DNA of 64,000 bases from contig NZ_CP102263.1 in the NCBI RefSeq assembly GCF_025147485.1, positions 1,563,501 through 1,627,500 on the forward strand, in the 5' to 3' direction. The DNA comes from Bacteroides uniformis (GTDB lineage Bacteria; Bacteroidota; Bacteroidia; Bacteroidales; Bacteroidaceae). A program made the position numbers and the translations under genes. Under the pieces are notes generated by a model. That model saw nothing but the letters and a program-made list of their open reading frames with translations, was not told the origin of the DNA and searched no databases. Positions 1-10,028 of the stretch are shown piece after piece (the stretch's first letter is position 1; every line of letters begins with the position of its first letter).

Positions 1-260
1 CTGTGCAGGAACATAGTTGCATCAGGTATGTGGTTGAGGCAGATGATGCGCGTAAGGCACAGCTTCGTACAGTACAGTGGTTTGTGGATTGCGGAGATGA
101 TGACTTTCTGCTGGACCGTAATATAGAGTTTTTCCAAGCGATGCGTAATGCCGGTATCCCTTGCCAGTTCCGTGTGCGGGATGGCGGACATACCAGCGAA
201 TATTGGCATTCGGCACTTTATATGTGCCTGCCTTTTGTAAGTCGCAGCTTTGCTAAATAA
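1..260 (+). CDS. Esterase (alpha/beta hydrolase), C-terminal fragment
   Basis: This is the 3' end of a gene that starts upstream of the window; the reading frame is open from the first base and stops at 258-260. The visible 85 residues match the end of an esterase-D/CE1-type alpha/beta hydrolase: a DCGDDDF segment that probably carries the catalytic Asp, and a DGGHTSEYWHSAL segment whose His is the likely catalytic base. It lies 31 bp before two further esterase genes on the same strand, so it is probably the first of three consecutive esterases in one transcript. The substrate cannot be read from this fragment; deacylation of plant polysaccharide side chains is a reasonable inference from the neighbouring GH3 genes. 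Confidence 0.75.
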   Translation, partial: VQEHSCIRYVVEADDARKAQLRTVQWFVDCGDDDFLLDRNIEFFQAMRNAGIPCQFRVRDGGHTSEYWHSALYMCLPFVSRSFAK

Positions 261-291
261 CAAAAAGCTAATTCATTTAATATAAGAAATT

Positions 292-1497
292 ATGAAAAGA
301 TTATTAAGTTCGGCAGCGATGCTGCTGGTCTGCTGTGTCACCCTTTTTGCACAGCAAGCTCTTTGGGGAGGTGCGGCGGTTGTCTCTCCTGATATTCATG
401 ACGACAACACGGTTACTTTTCGCTTGAAAGCTCCTAAGGCTGTAAGGGTGCAGATTACTGGTGATTTTCTGCCTCCACAAACTATTAAGACTCCTCGTGG
501 CGATTATGATGCACCGGGCATTGCCGATTTGACAGAGGGGAAGGATGGCGTTTGGGAATTTACTACTCCCGAACCATTGAAGCCGGAACTTTATGGATAC
601 TCCTTTATTGTGGATGGATTGAGAATGATGGACCCGAGCAATGTTTACATGATTCGGGATGTGGCTACCGTGACCAATGTATTTATCATCGGTGGTGACC
701 GTGCCGATTTGTATAAAGTGAATAAGGTACCCCATGGAACGGTAAGTCGCATGTGGTACAATAGTCCTTCGCTGGGAATGGACCGCCGTCTGACGATTTA
801 CACTCCGGCTGGTTATGAAACCAGCGGCAAGCGTTATCCGGTATTTTATCTGCTTCATGGTGCAGGTGGTGATGAGGAAGCTTGGATTGCTCTTGGCCGT
901 ACTTCGCAGATATTGGATAATCTCATTGCACAAGGCAAGGCTAAACCTATGATTGTGGTGATGACTAACGGCAATGCTTGGCAAGATGCTGCTGCAGGTG
1001 AATCTCCCAAGGGTTTTGTTGCCCCCTCCATGCGTCCCGACGAAAGAGCGAAGGTGGCGGAAGGTGCTTTTGAACTCTCGTTTCCCGAAATTGTGAAGTT
1101 CGTGGAGAAGAATTTCCGCACTCTTGCCAATAAGAAGAACCGTGCTATTGCCGGGCTTTCTATGGGTAGTTTCCACTCTTGCAATATTTCCAAGTATTAC
1201 CCGGACATGTTCGACTATGTAGGTCTTTTCTCCGGTGCAAGTACCGGAAACGATAAATCGACTTGTCCGGTCTATACCGACTTCGAAGGTAAGCTGAAGA
1301 CTCAGTTTGCCAAGAAACCGGCTCTTTACTTCATCGCATGCGGCAAGACGGACTTTGTTTATAAAGGTGTGGCCGACTTTCGCAAGTTGCTTGACGACAA
1401 TGGTTATAAGTACGAGTATCTTGAAACGGGCGAGGGACATATCTGGAGGAACTGGCGAATCTATCTGACGGAGTTCGCGCCGAAGTTGTTCAAATAA
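292..1497 (+). CDS. Secreted esterase, E-set (CBM48-like) plus esterase-D/CE1 domain
   Basis: The 401-residue protein has a signal peptide (residues 1-20, ending LFAQ), an N-terminal immunoglobulin-like E-set/CBM48-like domain (about 27-135) and an alpha/beta hydrolase domain of the esterase-D/CE1 type (about 150-401). The nucleophile is Ser290 in GLSMG, with Asp354 (GKTDF) and His383 (GEGHIW) as likely triad partners; LLHGAGGDEEAW around 187-198 forms the oxyanion region. Enzymes of this build include feruloyl and acetyl esterases acting on hemicellulose in the periplasm or at the surface. The next gene is a close paralogue of nearly equal length, so the pair arose by tandem duplication. Substrate specificity is inferred, not seen. 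Confidence 0.85.
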   Translation: MKRLLSSAAMLLVCCVTLFAQQALWGGAAVVSPDIHDDNTVTFRLKAPKAVRVQITGDFLPPQTIKTPRGDYDAPGIADLTEGKDGVWEFTTPEPLKPELYGYSFIVDGLRMMDPSNVYMIRDVATVTNVFIIGGDRADLYKVNKVPHGTVSRMWYNSPSLGMDRRLTIYTPAGYETSGKRYPVFYLLHGAGGDEEAWIALGRTSQILDNLIAQGKAKPMIVVMTNGNAWQDAAAGESPKGFVAPSMRPDERAKVAEGAFELSFPEIVKFVEKNFRTLANKKNRAIAGLSMGSFHSCNISKYYPDMFDYVGLFSGASTGNDKSTCPVYTDFEGKLKTQFAKKPALYFIACGKTDFVYKGVADFRKLLDDNGYKYEYLETGEGHIWRNWRIYLTEFAPKLFK

Positions 1498-1524
1498 GAG
1501 GATTTGGTATAACTAATTTAATAA

Positions 1525-2739
<1,215 letters not shown>

Positions 2740-2743
2740 GATT

Positions 2744-5071
2744 ATGAAGAAGAATATCATATCCATGGCAGCAGCAATGGCTGTCTTGTCGGCTTGCGGA
2801 CCGGGTGTGCCGCAGCTTGGAAAGTCCTCTTTGGATGAAGTGATTGGTGCCATGACGCTGGAAGAAAAGGCACATCTGGTAGTAGGTACTGGTATGGCAG
2901 GTTTCTCGGGTGACAGTGCCGTAATCGGTGCGACGAAAAAGCTGGTGCCGGGCGCGGCAGGAACCACCTACCCGATCGAGCGTCTCGGCATTCCCGCCGT
3001 GGTGCTGGCCGATGGTCCCGCCGGACTGCGTATCGACCCCAAGCGTGAGGGGGATTCGGCTACATACTATTGTACTCATTTCCCTATCGGGACTTTGCTC
3101 GCCTCTACCTGGGACCAGGAATTGGTGGAAAGTGTAGGCCGGTCCATCGGTAACGAAGTGCTGGAATACGGTGCGGACGTGCTGTTGGCTCCGGCACTGA
3201 ACATTCACCGTAACCCGCTTTGCGGACGTAACTTCGAGTATTATTCTGAAGACCCGTTGGTGTCGGGTAAGATTGCCGCCGCCTACGTACGTGGTGTGCA
3301 GAGCAACGGTGTGGGTACCAGTATCAAGCACTTTGCTGTGAACAACCAGGAAACCAACCGTATGGCTACGGATGCGCATGTATCTCCACGCGCCTTGCGC
3401 GAAATCTACTTGAAAGGGTTCGAGATTGCCGTGAAGGAATCCGCTCCTTGGACCGTGATGTCCTCATACAACTACCTGAACGGTGTCTACACTTCGGAAA
3501 ACAAGGAGTTGCAGACAACGATGTTGCGCGACGAATGGGGCTTCAAGGGCATGGTGATGACCGACTGGTTTGGCGGCAAGGATGCCGTGGCACAGATGGT
3601 GGCAGGCAACGACATGTTGCAGCCCGGTCTGCCCAAGCAGTACGAAGCCATCGTGAAGGGTGTGCAGGACGGAGCGTTGGACGAAGCCATCCTCAATCAG
3701 AATGTGAAGCGTATTCTGGAGATGATTCTCCAGACTCCCCACTTCAAGGGATATAAATACTCCAACAAGCCTGATTTGAAGGCGCATGCTGCCGTTACTC
3801 GCCAGTCGGCAACGGAAGGCATGGTATTGCTGAAGAACGATAACGGTGCTCTGCCGCTGGCTGCCGACGTGAAGAACGTGGCACTCTTCGGTTGCACTTC
3901 CTACGATTTCATTGCAGGCGGTACAGGTTCGGGCAACGTGAACCGCGCTTATACCGTTTCGCTATTGGACGGCTTGAAGAATGCCGGCTATGTGGTGGAT
4001 GAAGCGCTGAAGAATAGCTATGAAGCTTACCTGAAAACCGAGAAAGAACGTCTGTCCAAAGATAAGAAAGAGTGGTTCATGCCCGATACCCGTCCGGCTG
4101 AGATGGCTGTTTCCGCACAAGTCATCCGCGAGCAGGCTGCCAAGGCCGATGTGGCACTGGTGACGCTGGGACGTACCTCCGGTGAGTTTCTCGACCGTAT
4201 GGTAGCCGACTTCAACCTCACCAAAGAGGAGCAGAGCATGTTGAAAGCAGTGTCCGATGCTTTCCACGCTGCCGGAAAGAAGGTAGTGGTGGTACTTAAT
4301 ATCGGTGGTGTGATTGAAACTGCTTCTTGGAAGTCTGTTCCCGATGCCATCCTTTGTGCATGGCAGGCAGGCCAGGAAGGAGGAAACAGTGTGGCTGACG
4401 TGCTGAGTGGCAAGGCTTCTCCTTCGGGCAAGCTGACAATGACTTTCCCGGTGAAGTTTGAAGATGCCGCTTCTTCCGCCAACTTCCCGATAGACATGCG
4501 TGTGAGCACCGACCTCGTGAACAAGGGCGGGAAGAAGAACGACGTGAAGGATGTGGATTATACCAATTATGAGGAGGATATCTACGTGGGTTACCGTTAC
4601 TTCGATACCTTCGGCAAGCAGGTTTCCTATCCTTTCGGTTACGGTCTTTCCTATACTACTTTTGCTTACGACAAGGCTGCTGTCAAGTCAGACAACGGCG
4701 TCTATACCGTATCTGTAGAGGTGAAGAACACCGGTAAGGTAGCAGGTAAGGAAGTGGTTCAGCTTTATGTATCCGCTCCCGATGCTGCAGACGCCAACAA
4801 ACCCGAAAAGGAACTGAAAGCTTTTGCCAAGACCAAGGAACTGAAACCGGGTGAAGCTACTGTGGTGACGCTGAAAGTGAATGCTGCCGACCTGGCTTCC
4901 TATGATGAGGCTGCATCGGCATGGGTGGTAACTCCCGGAAACTACAAGTTCCTCGTTGGGGCTTCCTCACGCGACATCAAGGCTACGCTGGAGGCTGAAG
5001 TAGCTGCCGCAACGCAGAAGACGAACAACATCTTGAAACTTCAGGAACCGATGAGCCTCTTGAAGAGATGA
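2744..5071 (+). CDS. GH3 family glycosidase, lipoprotein (beta-glucosidase/beta-xylosidase type)
   Basis: The 775-residue protein starts with a lipoprotein signal (VLSAC, lipid-bearing Cys18), so it should be anchored in a membrane, probably facing the periplasm or surface. The GH3 N-terminal barrel spans about 28-330 and contains KHFAVNNQE (195-203) and the nucleophile Asp274 in VMTDWFGG. The GH3 C-terminal alpha/beta sandwich follows (about 355-570), then a fibronectin-III-like domain (about 650-745). Typical activities are removal of beta-linked glucose or xylose from oligosaccharide ends. It follows the esterases with a 4-bp gap. The family and catalytic residue are clear; the sugar specificity is not. 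Confidence 0.9.
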   Translation: MKKNIISMAAAMAVLSACGPGVPQLGKSSLDEVIGAMTLEEKAHLVVGTGMAGFSGDSAVIGATKKLVPGAAGTTYPIERLGIPAVVLADGPAGLRIDPKREGDSATYYCTHFPIGTLLASTWDQELVESVGRSIGNEVLEYGADVLLAPALNIHRNPLCGRNFEYYSEDPLVSGKIAAAYVRGVQSNGVGTSIKHFAVNNQETNRMATDAHVSPRALREIYLKGFEIAVKESAPWTVMSSYNYLNGVYTSENKELQTTMLRDEWGFKGMVMTDWFGGKDAVAQMVAGNDMLQPGLPKQYEAIVKGVQDGALDEAILNQNVKRILEMILQTPHFKGYKYSNKPDLKAHAAVTRQSATEGMVLLKNDNGALPLAADVKNVALFGCTSYDFIAGGTGSGNVNRAYTVSLLDGLKNAGYVVDEALKNSYEAYLKTEKERLSKDKKEWFMPDTRPAEMAVSAQVIREQAAKADVALVTLGRTSGEFLDRMVADFNLTKEEQSMLKAVSDAFHAAGKKVVVVLNIGGVIETASWKSVPDAILCAWQAGQEGGNSVADVLSGKASPSGKLTMTFPVKFEDAASSANFPIDMRVSTDLVNKGGKKNDVKDVDYTNYEEDIYVGYRYFDTFGKQVSYPFGYGLSYTTFAYDKAAVKSDNGVYTVSVEVKNTGKVAGKEVVQLYVSAPDAADANKPEKELKAFAKTKELKPGEATVVTLKVNAADLASYDEAASAWVVTPGNYKFLVGASSRDIKATLEAEVAAATQKTNNILKLQEPMSLLKR

Positions 5072-5129
5072 GAGTAGGATTGTCTGAAAAGATAACAAAT
5101 CATACCCTAAAAAACATCCTGTTGTACCC

Positions 5130-5158
5130 TTTGGTATGGCAGGATGTTCTTATCTTTG
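5130..5158 (+). promoter_or_regulatory. Candidate Bacteroides promoter for the second GH3 gene
   Basis: TTTG at 5130-5133 and TATCTTTG at 5151-5158 match the -33 and -7 (TAnnTTTG) consensus of the Bacteroides primary sigma factor, with 17 bp between them, slightly shorter than the usual 19-21. It lies about 50 bp upstream of the start at 5208, so this gene may be transcribed separately from the esterase operon. Confidence 0.5.
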
Positions 5159-5207
5159 TGCCTCGTATAAACAGATAGTGCAACTATTATAAACCAATAT
5201 CACAACC

Positions 5208-7697
5208 ATGAATAAAAAGTTAATCTTATCTTTAGCCCTATCAGGGTTAGTGCTTACTGCTACGGCGCAGACCACTGTTGCGCCTGCCATTCCAAGAGAC
5301 GAGAAAATAGAACAGCAGATTGAGACTTTGCTGAAGAAGATGACGCTTGACGAGAAAGTCGGTCAGATGTGCGAACTCACTATCGACCTCCTGCAGAAAC
5401 GCGCCAATCCCTTTGCCGGCCTCGACCCGAAGAACATCACGGTGAAGGACCTGCAAAAAATCATCAAGAGATACAAGCTTGAAAAGGAATTCAAGCTGGG
5501 CAAGGAGATGCCTTCGCAGGATGTGATGATGAAGCTCTATATGCGTATCCAAGGCATTGAGAATGCCAAGGGCTTCCAGTTGGATGAGGCGATGCTCGAC
5601 TCTGTCATCGGAAAATACAAAGTAGGCTCCATCTTGAACGTGCCCAACGGTGTGGCACAGAGCGTGGAGAAGTGGCAGGAAATCATCAAACGCATTCAGG
5701 AGAAATCCATGGAGGTGATGGGTATTCCTTGTGTGTACGGTGTAGACCAGATACACGGAACTACCTATACGCTGGGTGGTACTTTCTTCCCGCAAGGCGT
5801 CAATATGGGAGCTACCTTCAACCGTGAACTGACACGTGAAGGTGCACGCATCTCCGCTTATGAAACAAAGGCGGGAAGCATTCCCTGGACGTATGCCCCG
5901 GTGACCGACCTCGGGCGTGACCCGCGCTGGCCGCGTATGTGGGAAAACTATGGTGAAGACGCCTACGTCAATGCCGAAATGGGACGTGAAGCCGTTATCG
6001 GTTTCCAGGGAGAGAACCCCAACCTGATTGGCGGGAACAACGTTGCCGCTTGTATGAAGCATTATATGGGTTATGGTGTCCCCGTTTCCGGTAAGGACCG
6101 TACGCCGTCTTCCATCACCGAGCAGGATATGCGTGAGAAGCATTTTGCTCCTTATCTGGAAATGGTGAAGGCAGGTGCCCTCTCCGTGATGGTGAACTCC
6201 GCCATGAACAACGGCCTGCCTTTCCATGCCAACTATGAGCTGCTGACCAAGTGGCTGAAAGAAGACCTCAACTGGGACGGTATGATCGTGACCGACTGGG
6301 CGGACATCAACAACCTTTATAGCCGCGACCACATTGCCAAGGACAAGAAGGAAGCCATCAAGCTCGCCATCAATGCCGGTATCGACATGTCTATGGACCC
6401 GTACGACTGGAAGTTCTGTACACTCTTGAAGGAGCTGGTGGAAGAAGGTGAAGTTCCCATGAGCCGTATAGACGATGCTGTACGTCGTGTGCTGCGTTTG
6501 AAGTACCGTCTCAACCTATTTGAAAAGCCCTATTATGACTTGAAAGACTTCCCGTTGTTCGGTAGTGCGGAACATGCCGCTGCTGCATTGCAGGCTGCCG
6601 AAGAGTCTTTGGTACTCCTGAAGAATACAGACGGTATATTGCCGTTGGCAAAAGGCAAGAAACTGCTGGTTACCGGTCCGAATGCCAATTCCATGCGTTG
6701 CCTCAACGGTGGCTGGTCCTATTCATGGCAGGGCGACAAGGCCGACGAGCATGCAAGCCAATACAATACGATTCTTGAAGCCTTCACCAATAAATTCGGT
6801 GCGGACAATATCATTTACGAAGCCGGTGTCACTTATAAGCAAGGTGGCAACTGGTGGGAAGAAAACACTCCGGAGATAGAGAAAGCTGTAGCTGCCGCTG
6901 CCGGTGCCGACTACATCGTTGCCTGCATCGGTGAGAACTCTTACTGCGAGACTCCGGGTAACCTGACGAACCTCTTCCTCTCCCAGAACCAGCTCGATTT
7001 GGTGAAGGCTCTTGCCAAGACCGGGAAGCCCATCATTCTGGTGTTGAACGAAGGTCGTCCTCGCCTGATTGCTGACATCGAGCCTTTGGCTAAGGCTGTT
7101 GTCAATACTATGCTTCCGGGCAACTACGGCGGTGATGCGTTGGCAAACCTCATTGCCGGTGACGCCAACTTCAGCGGAAAGATGCCTTTCACTTATCCGA
7201 AGGAAATCAACTCTCTGATTACGTACGACTACAAACCGTGCGAACACATCGGCAAGCAGATGGAAGGTGCTTATAACTACGATGCGCAAGTATCTGTACA
7301 GTGGGCGTTCGGTTATGGATTGAGTTATACTACTTTTGCATACAGTAACCTCAAGGTGGATAAGTCGGACTTTACCGCTGATGATGTGCTTACTTTCACT
7401 GTAGATGTGAAGAATACCGGTGACCGTGTCGGCAAGGAGAGCGTGTTGCTCTTCAGCAGTGACCTCGTTGCCTCCCTTACTCCCGATACCCGCCGTCTTC
7501 GCGCTTTCGAGAAAGTGGAACTGAAACCGGGCGAGACAAAGACCGTGACTCTGAAACTGAAAGGCTCCGACCTTGCTTTCGTAGGCTATGATGGCAAGTG
7601 GATTTTGGAGAAAGGTGACTTCCGCATCCAGACGGGTGACCAAACGGTGAACGTGGTTTGTACGGATACCAAGAAGTGGGAGACTCCGAATAAGTGA
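5208..7697 (+). CDS. GH3 family beta-glucosidase, secreted
   Basis: The 829-residue protein has a Sec signal peptide (1-21, ATAQ) and no lipobox, which suggests a soluble periplasmic enzyme, unlike the preceding lipoprotein GH3. The barrel domain (about 35-425) contains KHYMGYG and the nucleophile Asp363 in MIVTDWADI. The second alpha/beta domain (about 455-680) and an FN3-like domain (about 710-815) follow. Close relatives are exo-acting beta-glucosidases that finish oligosaccharides delivered by SusC/SusD systems. A strong intrinsic terminator lies 36 bp after the stop. Its own candidate promoter lies in the preceding gap. Specificity (glucose or xylose, 1,3/1,4 linkage) is not readable here. 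Confidence 0.9.
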   Translation: MNKKLILSLALSGLVLTATAQTTVAPAIPRDEKIEQQIETLLKKMTLDEKVGQMCELTIDLLQKRANPFAGLDPKNITVKDLQKIIKRYKLEKEFKLGKEMPSQDVMMKLYMRIQGIENAKGFQLDEAMLDSVIGKYKVGSILNVPNGVAQSVEKWQEIIKRIQEKSMEVMGIPCVYGVDQIHGTTYTLGGTFFPQGVNMGATFNRELTREGARISAYETKAGSIPWTYAPVTDLGRDPRWPRMWENYGEDAYVNAEMGREAVIGFQGENPNLIGGNNVAACMKHYMGYGVPVSGKDRTPSSITEQDMREKHFAPYLEMVKAGALSVMVNSAMNNGLPFHANYELLTKWLKEDLNWDGMIVTDWADINNLYSRDHIAKDKKEAIKLAINAGIDMSMDPYDWKFCTLLKELVEEGEVPMSRIDDAVRRVLRLKYRLNLFEKPYYDLKDFPLFGSAEHAAAALQAAEESLVLLKNTDGILPLAKGKKLLVTGPNANSMRCLNGGWSYSWQGDKADEHASQYNTILEAFTNKFGADNIIYEAGVTYKQGGNWWEENTPEIEKAVAAAAGADYIVACIGENSYCETPGNLTNLFLSQNQLDLVKALAKTGKPIILVLNEGRPRLIADIEPLAKAVVNTMLPGNYGGDALANLIAGDANFSGKMPFTYPKEINSLITYDYKPCEHIGKQMEGAYNYDAQVSVQWAFGYGLSYTTFAYSNLKVDKSDFTADDVLTFTVDVKNTGDRVGKESVLLFSSDLVASLTPDTRRLRAFEKVELKPGETKTVTLKLKGSDLAFVGYDGKWILEKGDFRIQTGDQTVNVVCTDTKKWETPNK

Positions 7698-7732
7698 TAC
7701 GACAAGGTCTTTTAGACCTTTAGAACCATAGT

Positions 7733-7776
7733 AAAAGGGCCGATAGCATGAAACAAGCTATCGGCCTTTTATTTTT
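7733..7776 (+). terminator. Intrinsic terminator after GH3
   Basis: GCCGATAGC and GCTATCGGC form a 9-bp perfect stem around a 9-base loop, extended by an A-run/T-run pairing and followed by cttttattttt. It closes the esterase/GH3 transcript. Confidence 0.9.
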
Positions 7777-7856
7777 CCGCGTTGTCTTTCAACAGTATCT
7801 TCTTTCCGTTTGTATCTCCTTACTTCTTTTCCTGAAACAATAGAGATTGTATGCTT

Positions 7857-7925
7857 GAGATGTACATCTCATGTTGTCCGAGATGCACATCTCGTTGTGC
7901 TTGACATGTGCATCTCATGCAGTAT
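7857..7925. repeat. Three 23-bp tandem units, each a small palindrome
   Basis: Units start at 7857, 7880 and 7903 with a period of exactly 23 bp. Each contains a near-perfect palindrome of the type GAGATGYACATCTC; the third has one changed base in the left arm. The rest of 7777-8069 holds no gene that can be supported. The array could bind a dimeric regulator or be part of a dispersed repeat family; there are too few copies and no spacer diversity for a CRISPR array. Confidence 0.8.
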
Positions 7926-8069
7926 GGAACGTGATAATTCATTTCATAAAGTATAAGCTTCTGTCTCATAAGATTATATGTTTTACCCCTTATCTTGAAG
8001 TGTTGAAAGGGTGTGTTTGTAATATAATTCCCGTTTGAACCGTTAAATCAATCTTTTTTTCTCTAATAT

Positions 8070-8100
8070 TTTGTAGTCGAACAGATTATTTATATCTTTG
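8070..8100 (+). promoter_or_regulatory. Promoter of the rimP-nusA-infB operon
   Basis: TTTG (8070-8073) and TATCTTTG (8093-8100) are separated by 19 bp, an excellent match to the Bacteroides -33/-7 consensus. Transcription should begin a few bases after 8100 and run through the leader hairpin into rimP. Confidence 0.75.
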
Positions 8101-8123
8101 CAACCGAAAACGGATGAAAGGTG

Positions 8124-8149
8124 GAGGGGCGATTAAGCTCCTCTTTTTT
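8124..8149 (+). terminator. Leader terminator/attenuator between promoter and rimP
   Basis: GAGGGGC and GCTCCTC form a 7-bp stem (one G:U pair) around gattaa and are followed directly by six T residues. It lies about 15-20 nt downstream of the expected transcription start and just before the rimP start at 8168, so it could control read-through into the operon. A comparable leader hairpin precedes greA. Confidence 0.6.
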
Positions 8150-8167
8150 GTTCCTAATGGTTAATCT

Positions 8168-8635
8168 ATGATAGAAAAGAAAACTGTTTGTCAGATTGTT
8201 GACGAGTGGCTGGCAGGAAAGGACTACTTCCTTGTGGAGGTGACAATCAGCCCGGATGACAAGATTTTGGTGGAAATAGACCACAAAGAAGGTGTTTGGA
8301 TTGAGGACTGCGTAGAGCTGAGCCGCTACATCGAGTCCAAGTTGAACCGTGAGGATGAGGATTATGAGTTGGAAGTCGGTTCGGCCGGCATCGGACAGCC
8401 CTTCAAGGTACTGCAGCAGTACATTAACCACATCGGCAAGGAAGTGGAAGTGCTGGCAAAGGACGGCCGCAAGCTCAGCGGCGTGTTGAAGGAAGCCGAC
8501 GAACAGCATTTCGTCGTGACCATTCAGAAGAAAGTGAAAGAGGAAGGTGCCAAGCGTCCCAAGCTGGTGGACGAGGACTTGACCTTTACGTATGAAGAGA
8601 TAAAATACACTAAATACTTAATCAGTTTTAAATAA
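8168..8635 (+). CDS. rimP: Ribosome maturation factor RimP
   Basis: The 155-residue cytoplasmic protein matches the RimP family, needed for 30S subunit maturation. An N-terminal alpha/beta domain (about 10-80) contains the family-typical DCVELSRYIESKL region and GSAGIGQPF; a C-terminal SH3-like domain (about 85-155) follows. It is the first gene of rimP-nusA-infB, an order conserved widely in bacteria, and its stop lies 4 bp before the nusA start. A matched promoter and a leader terminator lie upstream. The length is normal for the family. Confidence 0.95.
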   Translation: MIEKKTVCQIVDEWLAGKDYFLVEVTISPDDKILVEIDHKEGVWIEDCVELSRYIESKLNREDEDYELEVGSAGIGQPFKVLQQYINHIGKEVEVLAKDGRKLSGVLKEADEQHFVVTIQKKVKEEGAKRPKLVDEDLTFTYEEIKYTKYLISFK

Positions 8636-8639
8636 GACT

Positions 8640-9905
8640 ATGGCCAAAAAAGTAGAAACTGTCAGCTTGATAGATACATTTTCGGAATTTAAGGAACTGA
8701 AGAATATCGACAGAACCACGATGGTAAGCGTACTCGAGGAGTCGTTCCGTAGTGTGATTGCGAAAATGTTCGGTACCGATGAGAATTACGACGTAATTGT
8801 AAACCCGGACAAGGGTGACTTCGAAATATGGCGTAACCGTGAGGTAGTGGCAGACGAGGATTTGGAAAACCCGAACCTGCAGATTGCATTGTCCGAAGCA
8901 CAAAAGATTGATGCTTCTTATGAAGTGGGCGAGGAAGTGACGGATGAAGTTATCTTCGCGAACTTCGGTCGCCGTGCCATCTTGAACTTGCGCCAGACAC
9001 TGGCCTCCAAGATATTGGAACTGGAGAAAGATAGTATTTACAACAAATACATTGATAAAGTGGGTACCATCATCAATGCGGAAGTCTACCAGATTTGGAA
9101 GAAAGAGATGCTGCTGCTCGATGATGAAGGCAACGAACTGTTGCTGCCCAAGACCGAACAGATACCGAGTGACTTCTACCGCAAGGGCGAGACCGCCCGC
9201 GCCGTAGTGGCACGTGTGGACAACAAGAATAATAATCCGAAGATTATCCTGAGCCGTACGTCGCCCGTCTTCCTGCAACGTCTGTTCGAAATGGAAGTAC
9301 CCGAAATCAATGACGGACTGATTACCATCAAGAAGATTGCCCGCATCCCCGGCGAGCGTGCCAAGATTGCCGTTGAGAGCTACGATGACCGTATCGATCC
9401 GGTAGGTGCTTGCGTGGGTGTGAAGGGTAGCCGTATTCATGGTATTGTCCGCGAGCTTCGCAACGAGAATATCGACGTTATCAACTATACGTCCAATATC
9501 CAGTTGTTTATACAGCGTGCCTTGAGCCCTGCCAAGATTTCTTCCATCCGCTTGAACGAGGAAGAACGCAAGGCTGAAGTGTTCTTGAAACCCGAAGAGG
9601 TGTCGCTGGCTATCGGTAAAGGCGGTTTGAATATCAAGCTTGCCAGTATGTTGACTGAGTACACCATCGACGTGTTCCGTGAGTTGGATGAGGCCATAGA
9701 GGATGAAGACATCTACTTGGACGAATTCCGTGATGAAATAGACGGTTGGGTTATCGATGCCATCAAGGCTATCGGTATCGATACGGCTAAGGCTGTGTTG
9801 AACGCTCCCCGTGAGATGTTGATTGAGAAGACGGACCTCGAAGAAGAGACGGTGGACGAGGTATTGCGCATTTTGAAACAGGAGTTTGAAGAGGAGGAGC
9901 AGTAA
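8640..9905 (+). CDS. nusA: Transcription termination/antitermination factor NusA
   Basis: The 421-residue protein has the NusA order of domains: N-terminal RNA-polymerase-binding region (about 1-125), S1 domain (about 130-200), then two KH domains (about 225-350) with GVKGSRIHGIVREL and AIGKGGLNIKLASML. A short C-terminal region (about 360-415) ends in an acidic tail. It lacks the long acidic repeats of the E. coli protein, as is usual for this phylum. NusA binds RNA polymerase and nascent RNA to control pausing, termination and antitermination. It sits between rimP and infB, separated from infB by a repeat-rich gap. Confidence 0.96.
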   Translation: MAKKVETVSLIDTFSEFKELKNIDRTTMVSVLEESFRSVIAKMFGTDENYDVIVNPDKGDFEIWRNREVVADEDLENPNLQIALSEAQKIDASYEVGEEVTDEVIFANFGRRAILNLRQTLASKILELEKDSIYNKYIDKVGTIINAEVYQIWKKEMLLLDDEGNELLLPKTEQIPSDFYRKGETARAVVARVDNKNNNPKIILSRTSPVFLQRLFEMEVPEINDGLITIKKIARIPGERAKIAVESYDDRIDPVGACVGVKGSRIHGIVRELRNENIDVINYTSNIQLFIQRALSPAKISSIRLNEEERKAEVFLKPEEVSLAIGKGGLNIKLASMLTEYTIDVFRELDEAIEDEDIYLDEFRDEIDGWVIDAIKAIGIDTAKAVLNAPREMLIEKTDLEEETVDEVLRILKQEFEEEEQ

Positions 9906-9920
9906 TGTGGTAATGTGGGT

Positions 9921-10014
9921 AATATGCTAATGTGCCAATGCAGATAGCATATCGGATGAAGTGCACACTCCTTTTTTCTCAGCCAATTAGCACATTAGCA
10001 TATTGGCACATTAA
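9921..10014. repeat. Inverted repeat in the nusA-infB gap
   Basis: A copy of the motif ATATGCTAATGTGCCAAT (about 9922-9939) faces an imperfect inverted copy around 9983-10014 (TTAGCACATTAGCATATTGG and flank), so the transcript can fold into a long hairpin. The same motif recurs between infB and the CvpA-like gene, which marks it as a dispersed repeat family in this genome. Confidence 0.75.
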
Positions 10015-10028
10015 TTCATTAAATTAGT

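Noticed and set aside
304..1440. Long open frame (378 codons) on the minus strand opposite the first esterase
   Set aside because: It lies entirely within a clear esterase gene with conserved active site and has no recognisable motif; it is a shadow frame. The same applies to long minus-strand frames opposite the GH3, infB, nusA and SusC genes.
7857..7925. CRISPR array
   Set aside because: Only three units, period 23 bp, and the whole unit is repeated without unique spacers; no cas genes nearby.
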